Below are positions 54,714-64,000 of a DNA stretch of 64,000 nt, one piece after another. The DNA lies in assembly GCA_016490735.1 (NCBI GenBank), contig JAEMWC010000097.1, forward strand, positions 114,501 through 178,500. Reading direction: 5' to 3'. The number at the start of each line of letters is the position of its first letter. Positions within the stretch are counted from its first letter, which is position 1. The notes under the pieces are model-generated. The model made no database searches and had not been told where the DNA came from. It worked only from the letters and a program-made list of their open reading frames with translations. The position numbers and the translations under genes are program-made. This DNA comes from Pachyseris speciosa. Taxonomy: Eukaryota > Cnidaria > Anthozoa > Scleractinia > Pachyseridae.

Positions 54714-56755
54714 TTTGGTGTCAGCGGTTACTGTAAAACCACCCTCTCAATTTCATTTCATCAGTTTCACTGTAATTCATTTTAAAATAATATACGATCA
54801 ACGAAAAGTAAGAGAACAGGAATTTTGAAAACTTATCAAGAGTAAAAGACATCGCTCTTTTAATCCTAACTGTGAGCTTTAACATCCACCTAATTAAAAA
54901 AATAATTTACAAAATACGTTGATATTTTAATTAATAAGGATCGGGGTTAAATGCTTGTTTTCTCTTGTTTTGTGTATTTAAAACTCGACCTAAGTTTCCG
55001 AAGCCCATGTGTTTCACAGTCCAGTGCTCCGTTTCGGTGGAGATTCTATTTCAGTAGACCTCGTTTTGAATTAACTAGCGTTATTCCGCCACACGAGAAC
55101 ATGTTCCTGAACAAGCGACATTCCGCTTGCATTTGGTTCGCTGTTCGGTTGAAGACTAATATTTAAGCAGAGATCTCTTATGCGAAGTAATTGCTGACTC
55201 TTTTTCAACGAAATGGGAACAGGGAAACCTCAAATCAAAAACCCCGAAATAAGTTTTGTAAACAGCTCATCATCAGGAGGCGTTGCGCTATCCTGCTAAG
55301 TTATACTGCTTTTGCGTGAACGATGTAACAATTTTAATTTAGGACTGCAGCCCTCTTCTTTGATACAACAACATGAAGGTATGAGGATATCATGTTAAAT
55401 AAGTTGTAGATTGGACTTAAAATGCGAAAATATTGAGTTTGTGTTTGTGTGTATACATTTCCGGCTAATTAACGGCACCGTCGAATCAGCGCATTTTATG
55501 CAACTTCTAAATTTGATTAAATCGAGCTGAATCATTTCCCCAAAAATCTTTTGGAGAACGAAAAGAACTACACTTCGACTTCCAAAAGGCAGATTTTCAG
55601 TCAATTATTTTGTGTAGCACATAGTTGAATAAGGGGTTACTTTTGATCTATTTTAATCGAGTTAAAAGTAGATCAGATAAATTTAATTAGATTTTGAAAA
55701 ACAAAAGGGACAAGAATAGCTCAAGTTGTTGCCAACTTATGGTTTGATGTTGTTTTTTGAGATTTAGTAGTTTTTATTTGTGTAGGTTGTTTCATTTGGT
55801 GATGCGACGCTCCGAGATTCGTCTTAAATTTTGAGCACCAAAAAGCAACATTTTGACGGAATTCGGTTATTATCGATTTTCTCGAAAATAAATCTGTATT
55901 CATCCAAACAAAGTGTGCAGTGATTTGTTTCCCATTGAGGCCTACTTAACTTTGAAATATGGGCGAAATTGATTTTTCAGCTGTTGCCACCAAATGTTTG
56001 ACCATTGGTAACATTCGCTCTTAAACAGCGGAAATCAGTCAGTTCTTAGCGAAGAAGTCCCTTTTCCAGGACAGATTGAGGTTTTAGCAAGGCGGACAAC
56101 ACATGGACCTTCCCGGATCACAACAAATCATAACATTGTAAGATTCGCTTGTAATAACGGCCGGGTCGCACTAGAGCAAATTTCGTTTACTACTAAGTAG
56201 TAACTCTGTCAACAGTTACCGTAAAATAAGTACGATCCCCCGTTTCCAAACCTAATTAACCTGCTATTTTTTTTGCGGACTGCCAAAATTTAGCCAATCT
56301 TCAAAAATGCCAAAGTGCTGCCTCGGAGGCGACCAAATTTTGGCAAAGCAGCCAATTTCGTCATTCACTGCAGCAATTGTAATGTTTTTGGAAGATTCTG
56401 TAGTTTTGCGCCACCGTGACGACCGGGGACAATTAATCATTTTTTACCTCATACTTCTACTTCTTTTCAAAGCTAAGATTATGGAATCACAGTCAGCGTA
56501 TGGGCGTCCAGGAGACCATAGAAGGTTTCGTGAATGGCGCTTCTATTCAGACTATTTAAGGGACATCTTCGTCTCCTGTAAGCAGCAACTATTCGCCGCG
56601 AATAGTTGCTGCTTACAGAAGACGCAGATAAGTAAGTAAGTAAGTAAGTAAGTAGTAGTAGTAACCTTTATTTCAATGTCGGAGTATTTAACCCTCATGG
56701 ACTAATTGGGGACAGTAAAAGCCTGTTGATAGTGCATCAACAGTACTAAACTGCA
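54714..56755. other. Intergenic stretch without a recognisable gene
   Basis: Frames at 54951-55166 and 56307-56639 show no domain. A short inverted repeat (AGCAGCAACTATTCGC / GCGAATAGTTGCTGCT) lies at 56580-56612, and an (AGTA)n run at 56632-56653. Confidence 0.45.
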
Positions 56756-56759
56756 ATGG

Positions 56760-57560
56760 AGTTATGAAATTTCGAACATGAATCGTTTGTGGCTCAAACA
56801 GATTTATTTGTATCGCCTCTATATTCCAGAATCAATTCGACTTGCCAATGACGTGGAGACAAACCCAGGGCTTCCTGTTGTTGTGGATATTGATCAAATA
56901 AAACTATCTGTGTGAATGAAATATGAAATAAATCATATATGAACCGCGAAAACGAAATCAAATGAAGAATGATCCTCGCAGTTGTGAACGCAATTTATGC
57001 AATTGCGAAAAGAAGCTTGAAAAAGATTCGGGACTTCAACGGGGTTTGAACCCGTGACGACGCAACTGCAAGGATCATTTTTCATTTGATTTCATTTCCG
57101 CAGTTCATATATGATTTATTTCAAATTTCATTTACACTCATTTCTTTCACGGGAACATGTGTACCCACAATTAACCTGCTCCCAACGTCAGTGGCTTCAT
57201 CGCTCAGTTGGTTAGAGCATCGCAACCGTATCGCGAGTTCACGGGTTCAAGCCCCGTTGAAATCCCGAACTTTTTCTTTTTTTTTTTTTTTCAAGCTTCT
57301 TTTCGATTTGCAATTGCATAAATTGCGTTCACAACTGCGAGGATCATTCTTCATTTGAAAACTATCTGTACCCCCTTGTCGCAATCTAGAAAACCGAGGA
57401 AAACGATGTGCAACGAACTCTTTAATTTCCACTGTTTATGAACGCTATAAAGGAATTCGGAATGCTGATGAGATGGCTAATATCTTGCACACTGGAAATT
57501 CTATGAACAGTTTGCTCTCTTCTACCGGTGAGTGTGTCCATATAAGTCAACACATTTAAC
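56760..57560 (+). mobile_element. LINE N-terminal fragment with a 2A-like motif, split by a SINE
   Basis: The plus strand at about 56845-56875 encodes NDVETNPGLP, a 2A-like ribosome-skipping motif (D-V-E-x-N-P-G-P) known at the N-terminus of some non-LTR retrotransposons; here the last Pro is Leu. The frame continues VVVDIDQIKLSV, is interrupted by the SINE insertion (56912-57357) and resumes with CRNLENRGKRCATNS and STVYERYKGIRNAD. The RT itself is not in this fragment. Assignment as a LINE is inference from the motif. Confidence 0.5.
56912..57357 (+). mobile_element. SINE dimer (tRNA-headed) with 12-bp target duplication
   Basis: The insertion is flanked by AAAACTATCTGT at 56900-56911 and 57358-57369. 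It holds a minus-strand SINE part (56930-57065, ending in the complement of GGGTTCAAACCCCGTTGAAG) and a plus-strand full copy. The latter has a tRNA-like head at 57193-57264 with A box (GCTCAGTTGGTTAGAGCAT) and B box (GGGTTCAAGCC), then a tail ending AACTGCGAGGATCATTCTTC. Confidence 0.8.
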
Positions 57561-58076
57561 TCGCAATATAGCGCGCAATCTCGATAGTCACGTGATAGAG
57601 TCTGAACATCCTACAACTGTATAAGCCTATTAGAGGGAGATTTGCTGCCATGTGTTTCTTTTAGAAGATCCTTGGAGTTGATATTTTCTTCTATAACGTA
57701 CTCATTTTGTATACGAACTATTGAATGTAATACAATAGCCATTTTAAAGTTAACAGCGATTTATTCAAAAATATGTTGCATTTTCATAGTAGAGATAAAT
57801 GAGGTGGATTTAACGAGTCAGGGGCAGCAGTGCTCTTAGAGTTTGTGTCAATTAATTATATGCCACTCAACCTTGTCCATTAAGTTTTGATGCCATGGTT
57901 TAAATTTCAAAACTATGGTGCAATTGTTACATGTCCGACCACGTACGCATTGCGTACCTATGTTTTAAGTTGATGCTTACAAAGTAAAAACACATTTGTC
58001 TCTTAGCACTTTAAACATCGCTATGGCGTCAACAACGCAATCTCTTCCCTTTGACAGAGCAGCAGAGACTAAGGAA

Positions 58077-58186
58077 TTAATACTCTTCCTCGTCGCTTGA
58101 TCCTCCACTACTCCCACCACTCACGCTTGAGTTTCCACCATTGTCAGTTTCGCTTCCGTCAGTGTCAGTTGTGATTCCATCAGTGT
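58077..58186 (-). CDS. Gene B last exon (acidic Ser/Gly tail)
   Basis: After acceptor TTTTCATTTCAG the phase-1 frame reads TDGITTDTDGSETDNGG and ends SDEEEY with TAA at 58077-58079. Phase matches exon 5. A complement of AATAAA at 57760-57765 is a possible poly(A) signal. Confidence 0.8.
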
Positions 58187-59306
58187 CTGAAATGAAAAAA
58201 AAAAAAAAATAGAAGAACATACAAAGCCACATAAGTGACAGCAAACTCTCAGTGGTGTATCTGAAAAATTGACTATGCCTTAAAAAAAGAGTCTTAAAAG
58301 AAGATTTTTAAAAAAAATAGAAGAAAAAGAAAGAAATTAACTAAATAACTAACTAAGGAAAACGAGACTAACAACTGGAGATTGATTAACTCTTTCCCTA
58401 AAGGACACCAAAATATCGGTCAATCCAAGTGTGATCCTTTGAAAACCTGAAACACTCCCAAATCACGGACCGTGGTTGAAATGAAGCATTTCTATTGCAA
58501 ATTGATAAGTTTAAACTTCATCAGCCCGTAAACTGACCAAAACTGTCAATTTTCATTGAGTATGACAGCATATTCTGTTGCAAAACCAGAAAACGGCCCG
58601 GAACAACACTTGAAAATACGCGACTTTGTCTTGAAGTTTTCAAGACAAAAAATCGTCTTGAATCTTCAAACTTCGACTCCACGTTTGTCAATCTGTTCCA
58701 ATCTTTCAGTGAGTCAGTCAGTCAAATTAACTCTGAGTAGACAACTCTGAAAACCTTTTTCGAACAACATTTACAGTGACGAAAAAACCAGTGAAATGAT
58801 CATAAGGTATTATTTTTACATTCAGCTAAATACAAAAAAAGCGTCTGAGGCTGTATTAGTGTGAAAGGATGTTTTTTAAAAGCTCAGGGAAACTAATGGA
58901 CACAATATGGGCTAAAGAATTTTAAATTGGCTTTTTGTTTCTACTTAATGGAGGTAGAAATCAGGGGCACCCTACGACAAGTTTCGGTAGATATCTGTTC
59001 GGTGGATAGTAATTCGCCTTGGGCTTTCGGCGTTGATTAAAGAGTGCACTCGGATTTTCGTAACTAAAATGTGGCCTAAAAGATTCGCAATTGAGAAAAT
59101 CATAGCCCCTAAGGTTTTCGGAAAGGTCGTAATTGCTGTTTTTGACAGTCAAAAACGACAGCTAGCATTTTCAGAAAGAAAATAGTTCCCTAGAAAGTTC
59201 GTGCTTCCATTTGCTCAAAGGAAGATTTTGTTCCCTAACATTTTCGGACAATTAAAATTTTAGCTAGGGAATCCGAACAAATGAACTTCTTCTAGCTTAT
59301 GAAAGC

Positions 59307-59348
<42 letters not shown>

Positions 59349-60703
59349 TTATATAGCGCCATTATCACTACTTGCTCATGGCACTTTACAATAAAAAGTT
59401 AAAACAAAAATAAAATTCAATACACATAAAATAAAACAAAAGGATAAAAATCTACCTATACGCTATAATAGAAAGATGTTATTTACAAGTTAAAAGCAAA
59501 TTTAAAAAGGTAAGCTTTCAAACGTTTCTTAAAAATGTCCCCATCACTTTAAACAGACTCCAAACACCATAAGGTACTTAAAAATGCCTTTGTACAGCTT
59601 TTGGTTGATTTGGCTCGTTGGGTGCCCCTGAGAAATCACTGGAACACTCACCTCGCTCAACAGTAAAGGCAGCGCTGAAGCCATTCGTTTGAACGCTGCC
59701 ATTCGACATAAAAACATTGCTGATCAATTGGCCATTTCCAGAGATAGACACGGTGACTGGCATCATTGGAATGACCTGCTTCTTGCGTCTTTCGTAAAAG
59801 TACGGTTCTTTCTTCCTTCTTCCATCATAATAGTAGTAATCCTTATAGTGTTGCTCGTCATAGTAATTTCGGGTATCTTCACCAAACAGATCTTCAAATA
59901 ACTGTTCATAATTTATTGACCGCTTTCGTTTGCCATTTACTGGGGGTATAGTTGCCACCACCGTATCTCCTTGAAAAATCGTCAAAGAATCGCTGCAGAA
60001 AGGAAGATAATTCGGACCATGAATGATGTATATGAAATAAATTATATGCGAACTGCGGAAATGAAGTCTTTCAGGCTTCTTTTCGCAATTGCATAAATAG
60101 CGTTCACAACTTCGAGGATCATTTTTCATTTGATTTCATTTCCGCAGTTCATATATGATTTATTTCATATACATCGTTCACACTTTTCTTTTTCACGGGA
60201 ACATATGAATCCACAATTGACCTGCTCCCATCGTCAGTGGCTTCATACCTCAGTTGATTAGAGCATCGCACCGGTTTTGCGAGGTCACGGGTTCAAACCC
60301 CGTTGAAGTCCTGAATATTTTTTCAGGCTTCTTTTCGCAATTGCTTAAATTGCGTTCACAACTGCCAGGATCATTATTCATTTGATATTTCGGACCAGAA
60401 GCATATTAAGTACAATAAGGGAATTGGGTCAGGTATGAAAATAATTTATTGTGTTCTTCACGAAATCAGCGACTTACCCTGTTCCTGTAAGGTTAGCGGT
60501 AATCGTCTCAACTAAAGTGAAACCAAGTGGAACAACTATGGTGAAATTACAAGTCACATCAGGGGGGTATTCGTTCGGGAAGCCAGGACTCGTAAAAGTC
60601 CCGCTTGTGCCAACAAGCGGGCCACCGCACACTGACATATAAGAAAAACACGCACAGCATTAGAAACGAAAAGCGTACTCATCAAATTAAACGTTTAAGA
60701 TTC

Positions 60704-60753
<50 letters not shown>

Positions 60754-61329
60754 CATCAGGGCATATGAAGATGTGCCATTACAAACATACCAGTGGGACG
60801 AAGGAATTGGGCAGGAAAGAAGTTTTGGAGGTCAGCCAAATTGGAAGAATGCAAACAACTAAGATGTCCATCCTATCTCTTAAAAACCAAAAAGAAACCT
60901 CCTGCTACTTACGAGGACCAGATGTTGGTTCTGCACTTGGTGTTGGTATTGAACTTGGTGTCACCGGGACTCCAGCATTGCATAAACTAGAGTTGCAGCA
61001 TCGGATATCACAAGACAGAATGTTGCCAGATTGGTTCCTAGACATGCATGCCAAACCACAGAGTGCATTTACGAAACAGCCTCTTTCAACCATGGTGGTA
61101 GTGAGATTAGACGTCATCGTTTCCATACAAGCGTCCGAAGGCGGCGTGCACACCTCTGCTGTCTCGCTCAAGGTGCACTCATCTGGGCTCGACCCTTGGC
61201 AACTGGCGCACATCAGATTGGAAGCTGTTAAAAAATAGAGAGCGTATTGCATAGATATGGGTTATTGGCCAAGCGTCAGGTCAAGATGGCGGGATATTGG
61301 CCAAGTTCTTTTTTTTATTTTTTTGCGTG

Positions 61330-61362
<33 letters not shown>

Positions 61363-62441
61363 CAAGCAAAAATAGAAGCTTGGTCAATATAGGATTTATT
61401 ATATGACTCAAAAGACACTTATGAAAAAGAGTAAAATGCGGGACGAACGGGCTTTCCGAGCGGTCAAGATGGCTCAATCTTGACCTCGCGGGTAGCCAAT
61501 CAGAGCAGGAGAATTGATTCATCTTGGCTGCTGAAAGAGCCAGTCATATAATTTTCCGTGGTGTTTATTTCTAACATCTTCAGCCCAACTTCGGACACTC
61601 TATTCTAAACCCCTAGTAGATCTTCTGTTGATCCAATAAGTCCTTGCACATAACAAAATAACTACTCCGGAAAACATACAGATAAAGGTCTTGCAATAAG
61701 AACCGAAATATTACGTTTACTCCCCTTTTTGTTGTTGCCTTTCTTGTTTATATACTTATATTTTAAGTTAGCAAGATGTCTTTTGGAGTACTTATTTTGT
61801 TATATTTCTTTATTTGTTGGCGCGTAAAGGTTTCAAGTCCTTGCATGTCGGACATAATATCATATGGCGTGAACGGCATCAATTTTCAGTCTAACGGTCT
61901 TTAATAGTACAATCGTGGGAAAAAGTTCTTTGTACGCTTTCAGAAAATAAAACACAAAGGATCCTAACTGTCCTCACTTTCAATCGGTGTTGAATTCGAT
62001 AATTTTACAACTGTTACCATGTTATTGATATCAACATTATCCTGTGGAAAGGTGGTGCGCAAGTTTGATGGTTGTGTAAAAAATGGCTGTGGTGTATTTT
62101 GTGTACCCGGTTTAGCAAAGTGTCTCAAGAAGACGCTTTGGTCAGGATTGTAGCCTCTGCCAGCTAAGGCAGCTCTTGTAGCAGTACCTGCGATGGGACA
62201 CTGTACGTACAATCGAGTTGAGAAAGCTAGTATTGCTATGGAAAACGTTTTCTCTCGTGGCTTGCCCTGTGTGATCGTAATCAATTTATATTAAATTATC
62301 AGGTATTCCCATCTTACGTTGCTCCTGATGCTCTAGGACGTCATTTGCGATCGATTTCAACTCGTCTAGTTCCTTGACCAGCTTAATGAAAGGGTTGCCA
62401 ATAAACGCCGACTCATTAACCGCCAATGAGGCTATCACCAC
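58077..62441 (-). CDS. Gene B: secreted Ly6/uPAR-CUB protein, paralogue of gene A
   Basis: Exons 62318-62441, 60913-61224, 60478-60631, 59652-59992 and 58077-58186 join in frame with phases 0/1, 1/1, 1/2, 2/1 and 1 to the stop; they encode 346 residues without the missing first exon. Order: end of signal peptide and linker, Ly6/uPAR domain (ending CCNSSLCNAG), CUB start (CGGPLVGTSGTFTSPGFP), and CUB second half with an insert behind NGKRKRS that is Tyr/Asp/Lys-rich and far shorter than in gene A. A Ser/Gly/Asp-rich tail ends DEEEY. Likely secreted or matrix protein; function unknown. Introns carry a SINE dimer, a LINE 3' end and MITE-like sequence. Confidence 0.82.
58963..59640 (-). repeat. 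Intron segment shared with the broken third copy
   Basis: Closely similar to 9085-9545 across its whole length, except for the inserted LINE 3' end at 59308-59545. See the pseudogene at 9085-9690. Confidence 0.75.
59308..59545 (-). mobile_element. LINE 3' end in gene B intron
   Basis: The copy at 9085-9530 lacks this segment, so it is an insertion. On the minus strand it encodes DIFKKRLKAYLFKFAF then a stop, followed by a 3' UTR with TAATGGCGCTATATAAATTT and an (ATT)n tail, seen here as (AAT)n at 59308-59345. Confidence 0.8.
59652..59992 (-). CDS. Gene B exon 5 (CUB second half with insert)
   Basis: Phase 2 to 1. It encodes DSLTIFQGDTVVATIPP, then the dibasic NGKRKRSINYEQLFEDLF, a Tyr-, Asp- and Lys-rich insert, and the last CUB strand ending GFSAAFTVE. 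Donor GCGAG|GTGAGT. Confidence 0.85.
60020..60388 (+). mobile_element. SINE dimer in gene B intron with 9-bp target duplication
   Basis: Flanked by TTCGGACCA at 60011-60019 and 60389-60397. It contains a first tail, a linker (ACGGGAACATATGAATCC), and a full copy with tRNA-like head 60239-60311: acceptor GGCTTCA/TGAAGTC, A box CTCAGTTGATTAGAGC, anticodon arm TCGCA/TGCGA with loop CCGGTTT, B box GGGTTCAAACCCC. The loop lacks T at position 33, so the head is not a working tRNA. Confidence 0.8.
60478..60631 (-). CDS. Gene B exon 4 (CUB domain, first half)
   Basis: 154 bp, phase 1 to 2. It encodes CGGPLVGTSGTFTSPGFPNE and TCNFTIVVP, the first two CUB cysteines and the SPGFP turn. Same length and phases as gene A exon 4. 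Confidence 0.85.
60703..60750. repeat. (AAT)n microsatellite in gene B intron
   Basis: About 16 AAT units between the Ly6 and CUB exons. Confidence 0.9.
60913..61224 (-). CDS. Gene B exon 3 (Ly6/uPAR domain)
   Basis: 312 bp, phase 1 to 1. It encodes LMCASCQGSSPDECTL through DIRCCNSSLCNAG, a full ten-Cys Ly6/uPAR domain, then a short Pro/Thr/Ser linker. Confidence 0.85.
61225..62317. other. Gene B intron with a small palindrome
   Basis: The intron between the linker and Ly6 exons. At about 61329-61364 TTTATGGACC and GGTCCATAAA face each other around GAGACGAAGTCGA. GTCAAGATGG words recur at 61281 and 61463. No exon was recognised; the minus-strand frame 61964-62284 has no known domain. Confidence 0.4.
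62318..62441 (-). CDS. Gene B exon 2 (signal peptide end and linker)
   Basis: After an acceptor ending ATGGCAG the frame reads VVIASLAVNESAFIGN, a hydrophobic signal-sequence end, and then a charged helix-like linker ending LEHQEQ, matching LESQEQ in gene A. Donor CAAC|GTAAGA, phase 1. The first exon with the ATG was not found in the window. Confidence 0.7.
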
Positions 62442-62574
62442 CTGCCATAAACAACAGACGTTGCTGAAGCGACAACAAAACAACCATAATAATAATCCTT
62501 ACTGGATCACAATTGGCCACCGTTTTAATAAAAAAAATATGAATTGATAGTGGCTGCCAGTGGTACCTTTAAGA

Positions 62575-63037
62575 CCCGGGCAAGCGGCTTTAACGTTTCC
62601 CCCAACACCCGTTCGATTGTGTTGAAGGATGTTAAACGATGTTGAACGCCCGGGGTGGCAAACGGTTTCAACACATAATCAACATTTGATTGAACAATTC
62701 TTCACGAGAGGCCTGGTATTTGGTCCCGTGGTTGTTACTGTGGATACGTCTTTAAGAGACTGATTAATGCGCACGCGCATACCTAACAATGTTGAAAATT
62801 GTGTTGAAAGAAGGTGGCAAACGGCTTCAACATCGTTCAACATTCGCGATAACACTAGAAATGTTGAATGGAAGTTGAAGCAAAGTTTAAACGCTTTTAA
62901 ACTCATTCAACATCGATTTAACTTCCACTCAACATGTTTCAACACGGTTGACAGGGGGTAGTAGCAAACGGTTGCGACATCGCTGTTCATCAAAATCGAA
63001 CGGATATTGAAGCAAATGTTGAAGCCGTTTTCCCGGG
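62575..63037. mobile_element. TIR element filled with TTCAACAT/ATGTTGAA words
   Basis: The ends CCCGGGCAAGCGGCTTTAAC and GTTGAAGCCGTTTTCCCGGG are imperfect inverted repeats. Inside, TTCAAC and GTTGAA words recur more than fifteen times on both strands, and three CAAACGG(C/T)TT-type words occur. There is no coding capacity. The target duplication is unclear. Confidence 0.6.
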
Positions 63038-64000
63038 CCTATACACGCTGAAGCCTTATCAGGAGAAATGTAAACCGCAATGAGACTGTGTGATTAGTAT
63101 GACATATAAACACATTATCATTATCATTTAGTCGTTGTCATATAAATATTGCTGCTTTTATATGGTCTTCAATGTGCTGAAATACTTCAAAGGATAAAGT
63201 TCCATAAGGACAAAAATGAAAACGTTGCCTGAAACATGAATTTAGTTATATAAAGGCCATGTGATCAAGGAAGACTCTCCGCCTTAACCGTTATTGAAAG
63301 AATTATTTTGCAAGGCATAAGTATCAAAATTTGACGAGGTAATAACGAGACTTTCAATATGTGAATGTGTGATCTCAAGACTTTTGATATTAAGAAAGAA
63401 ATTCCTAAGACCCGTTTTAAATTTTCTTTTGAGTTCACTCTTAAATTTGGTGTAAAGAAGGTGGCAAGCCAAACTGATTATATTAGCATTTGATTTGACA
63501 GTACTGCATTCAATCTGTCTTCGAGAATACAATCAATTGCATCTTGGTCATTGTTTAGCTAGCGACCTGCCGCCAACGTGCGCAGTTTGTCCATTTCCTT
63601 GCATTTCATTTTTTTTTTAGACACTTTCTGCAAACCTCATCCTTCGTCGGATCGATACGTGATTTTAATCTTACTCAACGCAACTGGAGCGTGCAGAAAG
63701 AACGAGTTAAACAGGCAGATCTGTGTTCCTCGATTGACTTCGCTCTTCTGTCCCTACCTACTATCTAGCGAAACCGCAGAGAAGATCGCTGTTGTTGTTG
63801 TTCATGTTTTGCAATTCATATTGATATAGATAAGATAAATACTGATAAAGACATCTGGTTTCTTTTTAAACTTCAACGAATAATTTCATTTTATCAGACT
63901 ATTGCGTATAATACATTACGAGTTTCTATGGGATGTTTGCTTTGTAAAACAATAATCATAATGGAAAGAATTCTTTGCTCTACCCATGCACAACGGCATA
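63038..64000. other. Upstream region of gene B, no recognised gene
   Basis: The missing first exon of gene B could lie here or beyond the window. No ATG followed by a hydrophobic run and a phase-0 donor could be chosen with confidence. Confidence 0.35.

Noticed and set aside
56307..56639. Plus-strand frame of 110 codons
   Set aside because: No domain, low similarity to anything recognised, ends in a simple-repeat region with an inverted repeat.
57193..57264. Possible functional tRNA gene
   Set aside because: It has A and B boxes but a mismatched acceptor and anticodon stem, no T33, and it lies at the head of a SINE with a repeated tail and target duplications.
60239..60311. Possible functional tRNA gene (anticodon GGT read from the loop)
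   Set aside because: Stems pair well, but position 33 is C and the unit is part of a SINE dimer inserted in an intron.
63560..63830. First exon of gene B
   Set aside because: Candidate ATGs exist on the minus strand, but none is followed by a hydrophobic run with a phase-0 GT donor.

Overview
The window looks like nuclear DNA of a cnidarian, most likely a stony coral. It is AT-rich and dense in microsatellites. Its genes have short exons with GT-AG introns. Its transposon mix is typical of anthozoans: Penelope-like, L2/CR1-like and Tx1/L1-like LINEs, Ty3, DIRS, Kolobok-like and Mutator-like DNA elements, tRNA-headed SINEs and many foldback MITEs. No bacterial operon, rRNA gene or CRISPR array is present. 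The species is an inference; no marker gene fixes it.

Host genes. Two paralogous genes on the minus strand can be built exon by exon: gene A (19240-24105, perhaps to 17593) and gene B (58077-62441, first exon not found). Both encode a secreted protein with a signal peptide or linker exon, one ten-cysteine Ly6/uPAR domain, a Thr/Pro-rich linker and a CUB domain. A loop of the CUB domain holds an insert behind a dibasic (furin-like) site. Intron phases are the same in both, and the two CUB start exons are both 154 bp. In gene A the insert is an extreme Asp-rich block followed by an Arg-Pro block, which makes it a candidate extracellular or skeletal-matrix acidic protein. A broken third copy lies at 9085-9690. 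A partial minus-strand Cys-containing gene lies at 42227-42877, next to a DIRS insertion.

Layout. 1-5040: no gene, two tandem duplications. 5140-10092: Penelope-like fragments with a 3' hammerhead motif, three LINE 3' ends, the broken third paralogue. 10701-13122: 5'-truncated L2-like LINE. 13527-16909: foldback repeats. 17593-24218: gene A and its promoter. 26189-27094: TTAA-flanked foldback with a nested Mutator-like foldback. 29812-30420: degenerate P2RX7-like gene. 32221-35325: dead Ty3 element interrupted by a short insertion carrying a 45-nt hammerhead ribozyme. 35470-37501: MITEs and tandem duplications. 37535-41444: DIRS-type element (gag, RT/RNase H, tyrosine recombinase). 43375-54713: a large structure whose two ends are diverged inverted copies of each other, each with an array of a 19-bp perfect palindrome at ~79-bp spacing; between them lie a Tx1-like LINE and a 5-kb Kolobok-like transposon carrying a transposase remnant and a P2RX7-like gene. 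56760-57560: LINE N-terminal fragment split by a SINE dimer. 58077-62441: gene B. 62575-63037: an unusual TIR repeat.

The least explained structures are the inverted palindrome arrays (43375-54713), the P2RX7-like gene inside a TTAA/TIR transposon, and the Asp-rich Ly6-CUB gene pair.
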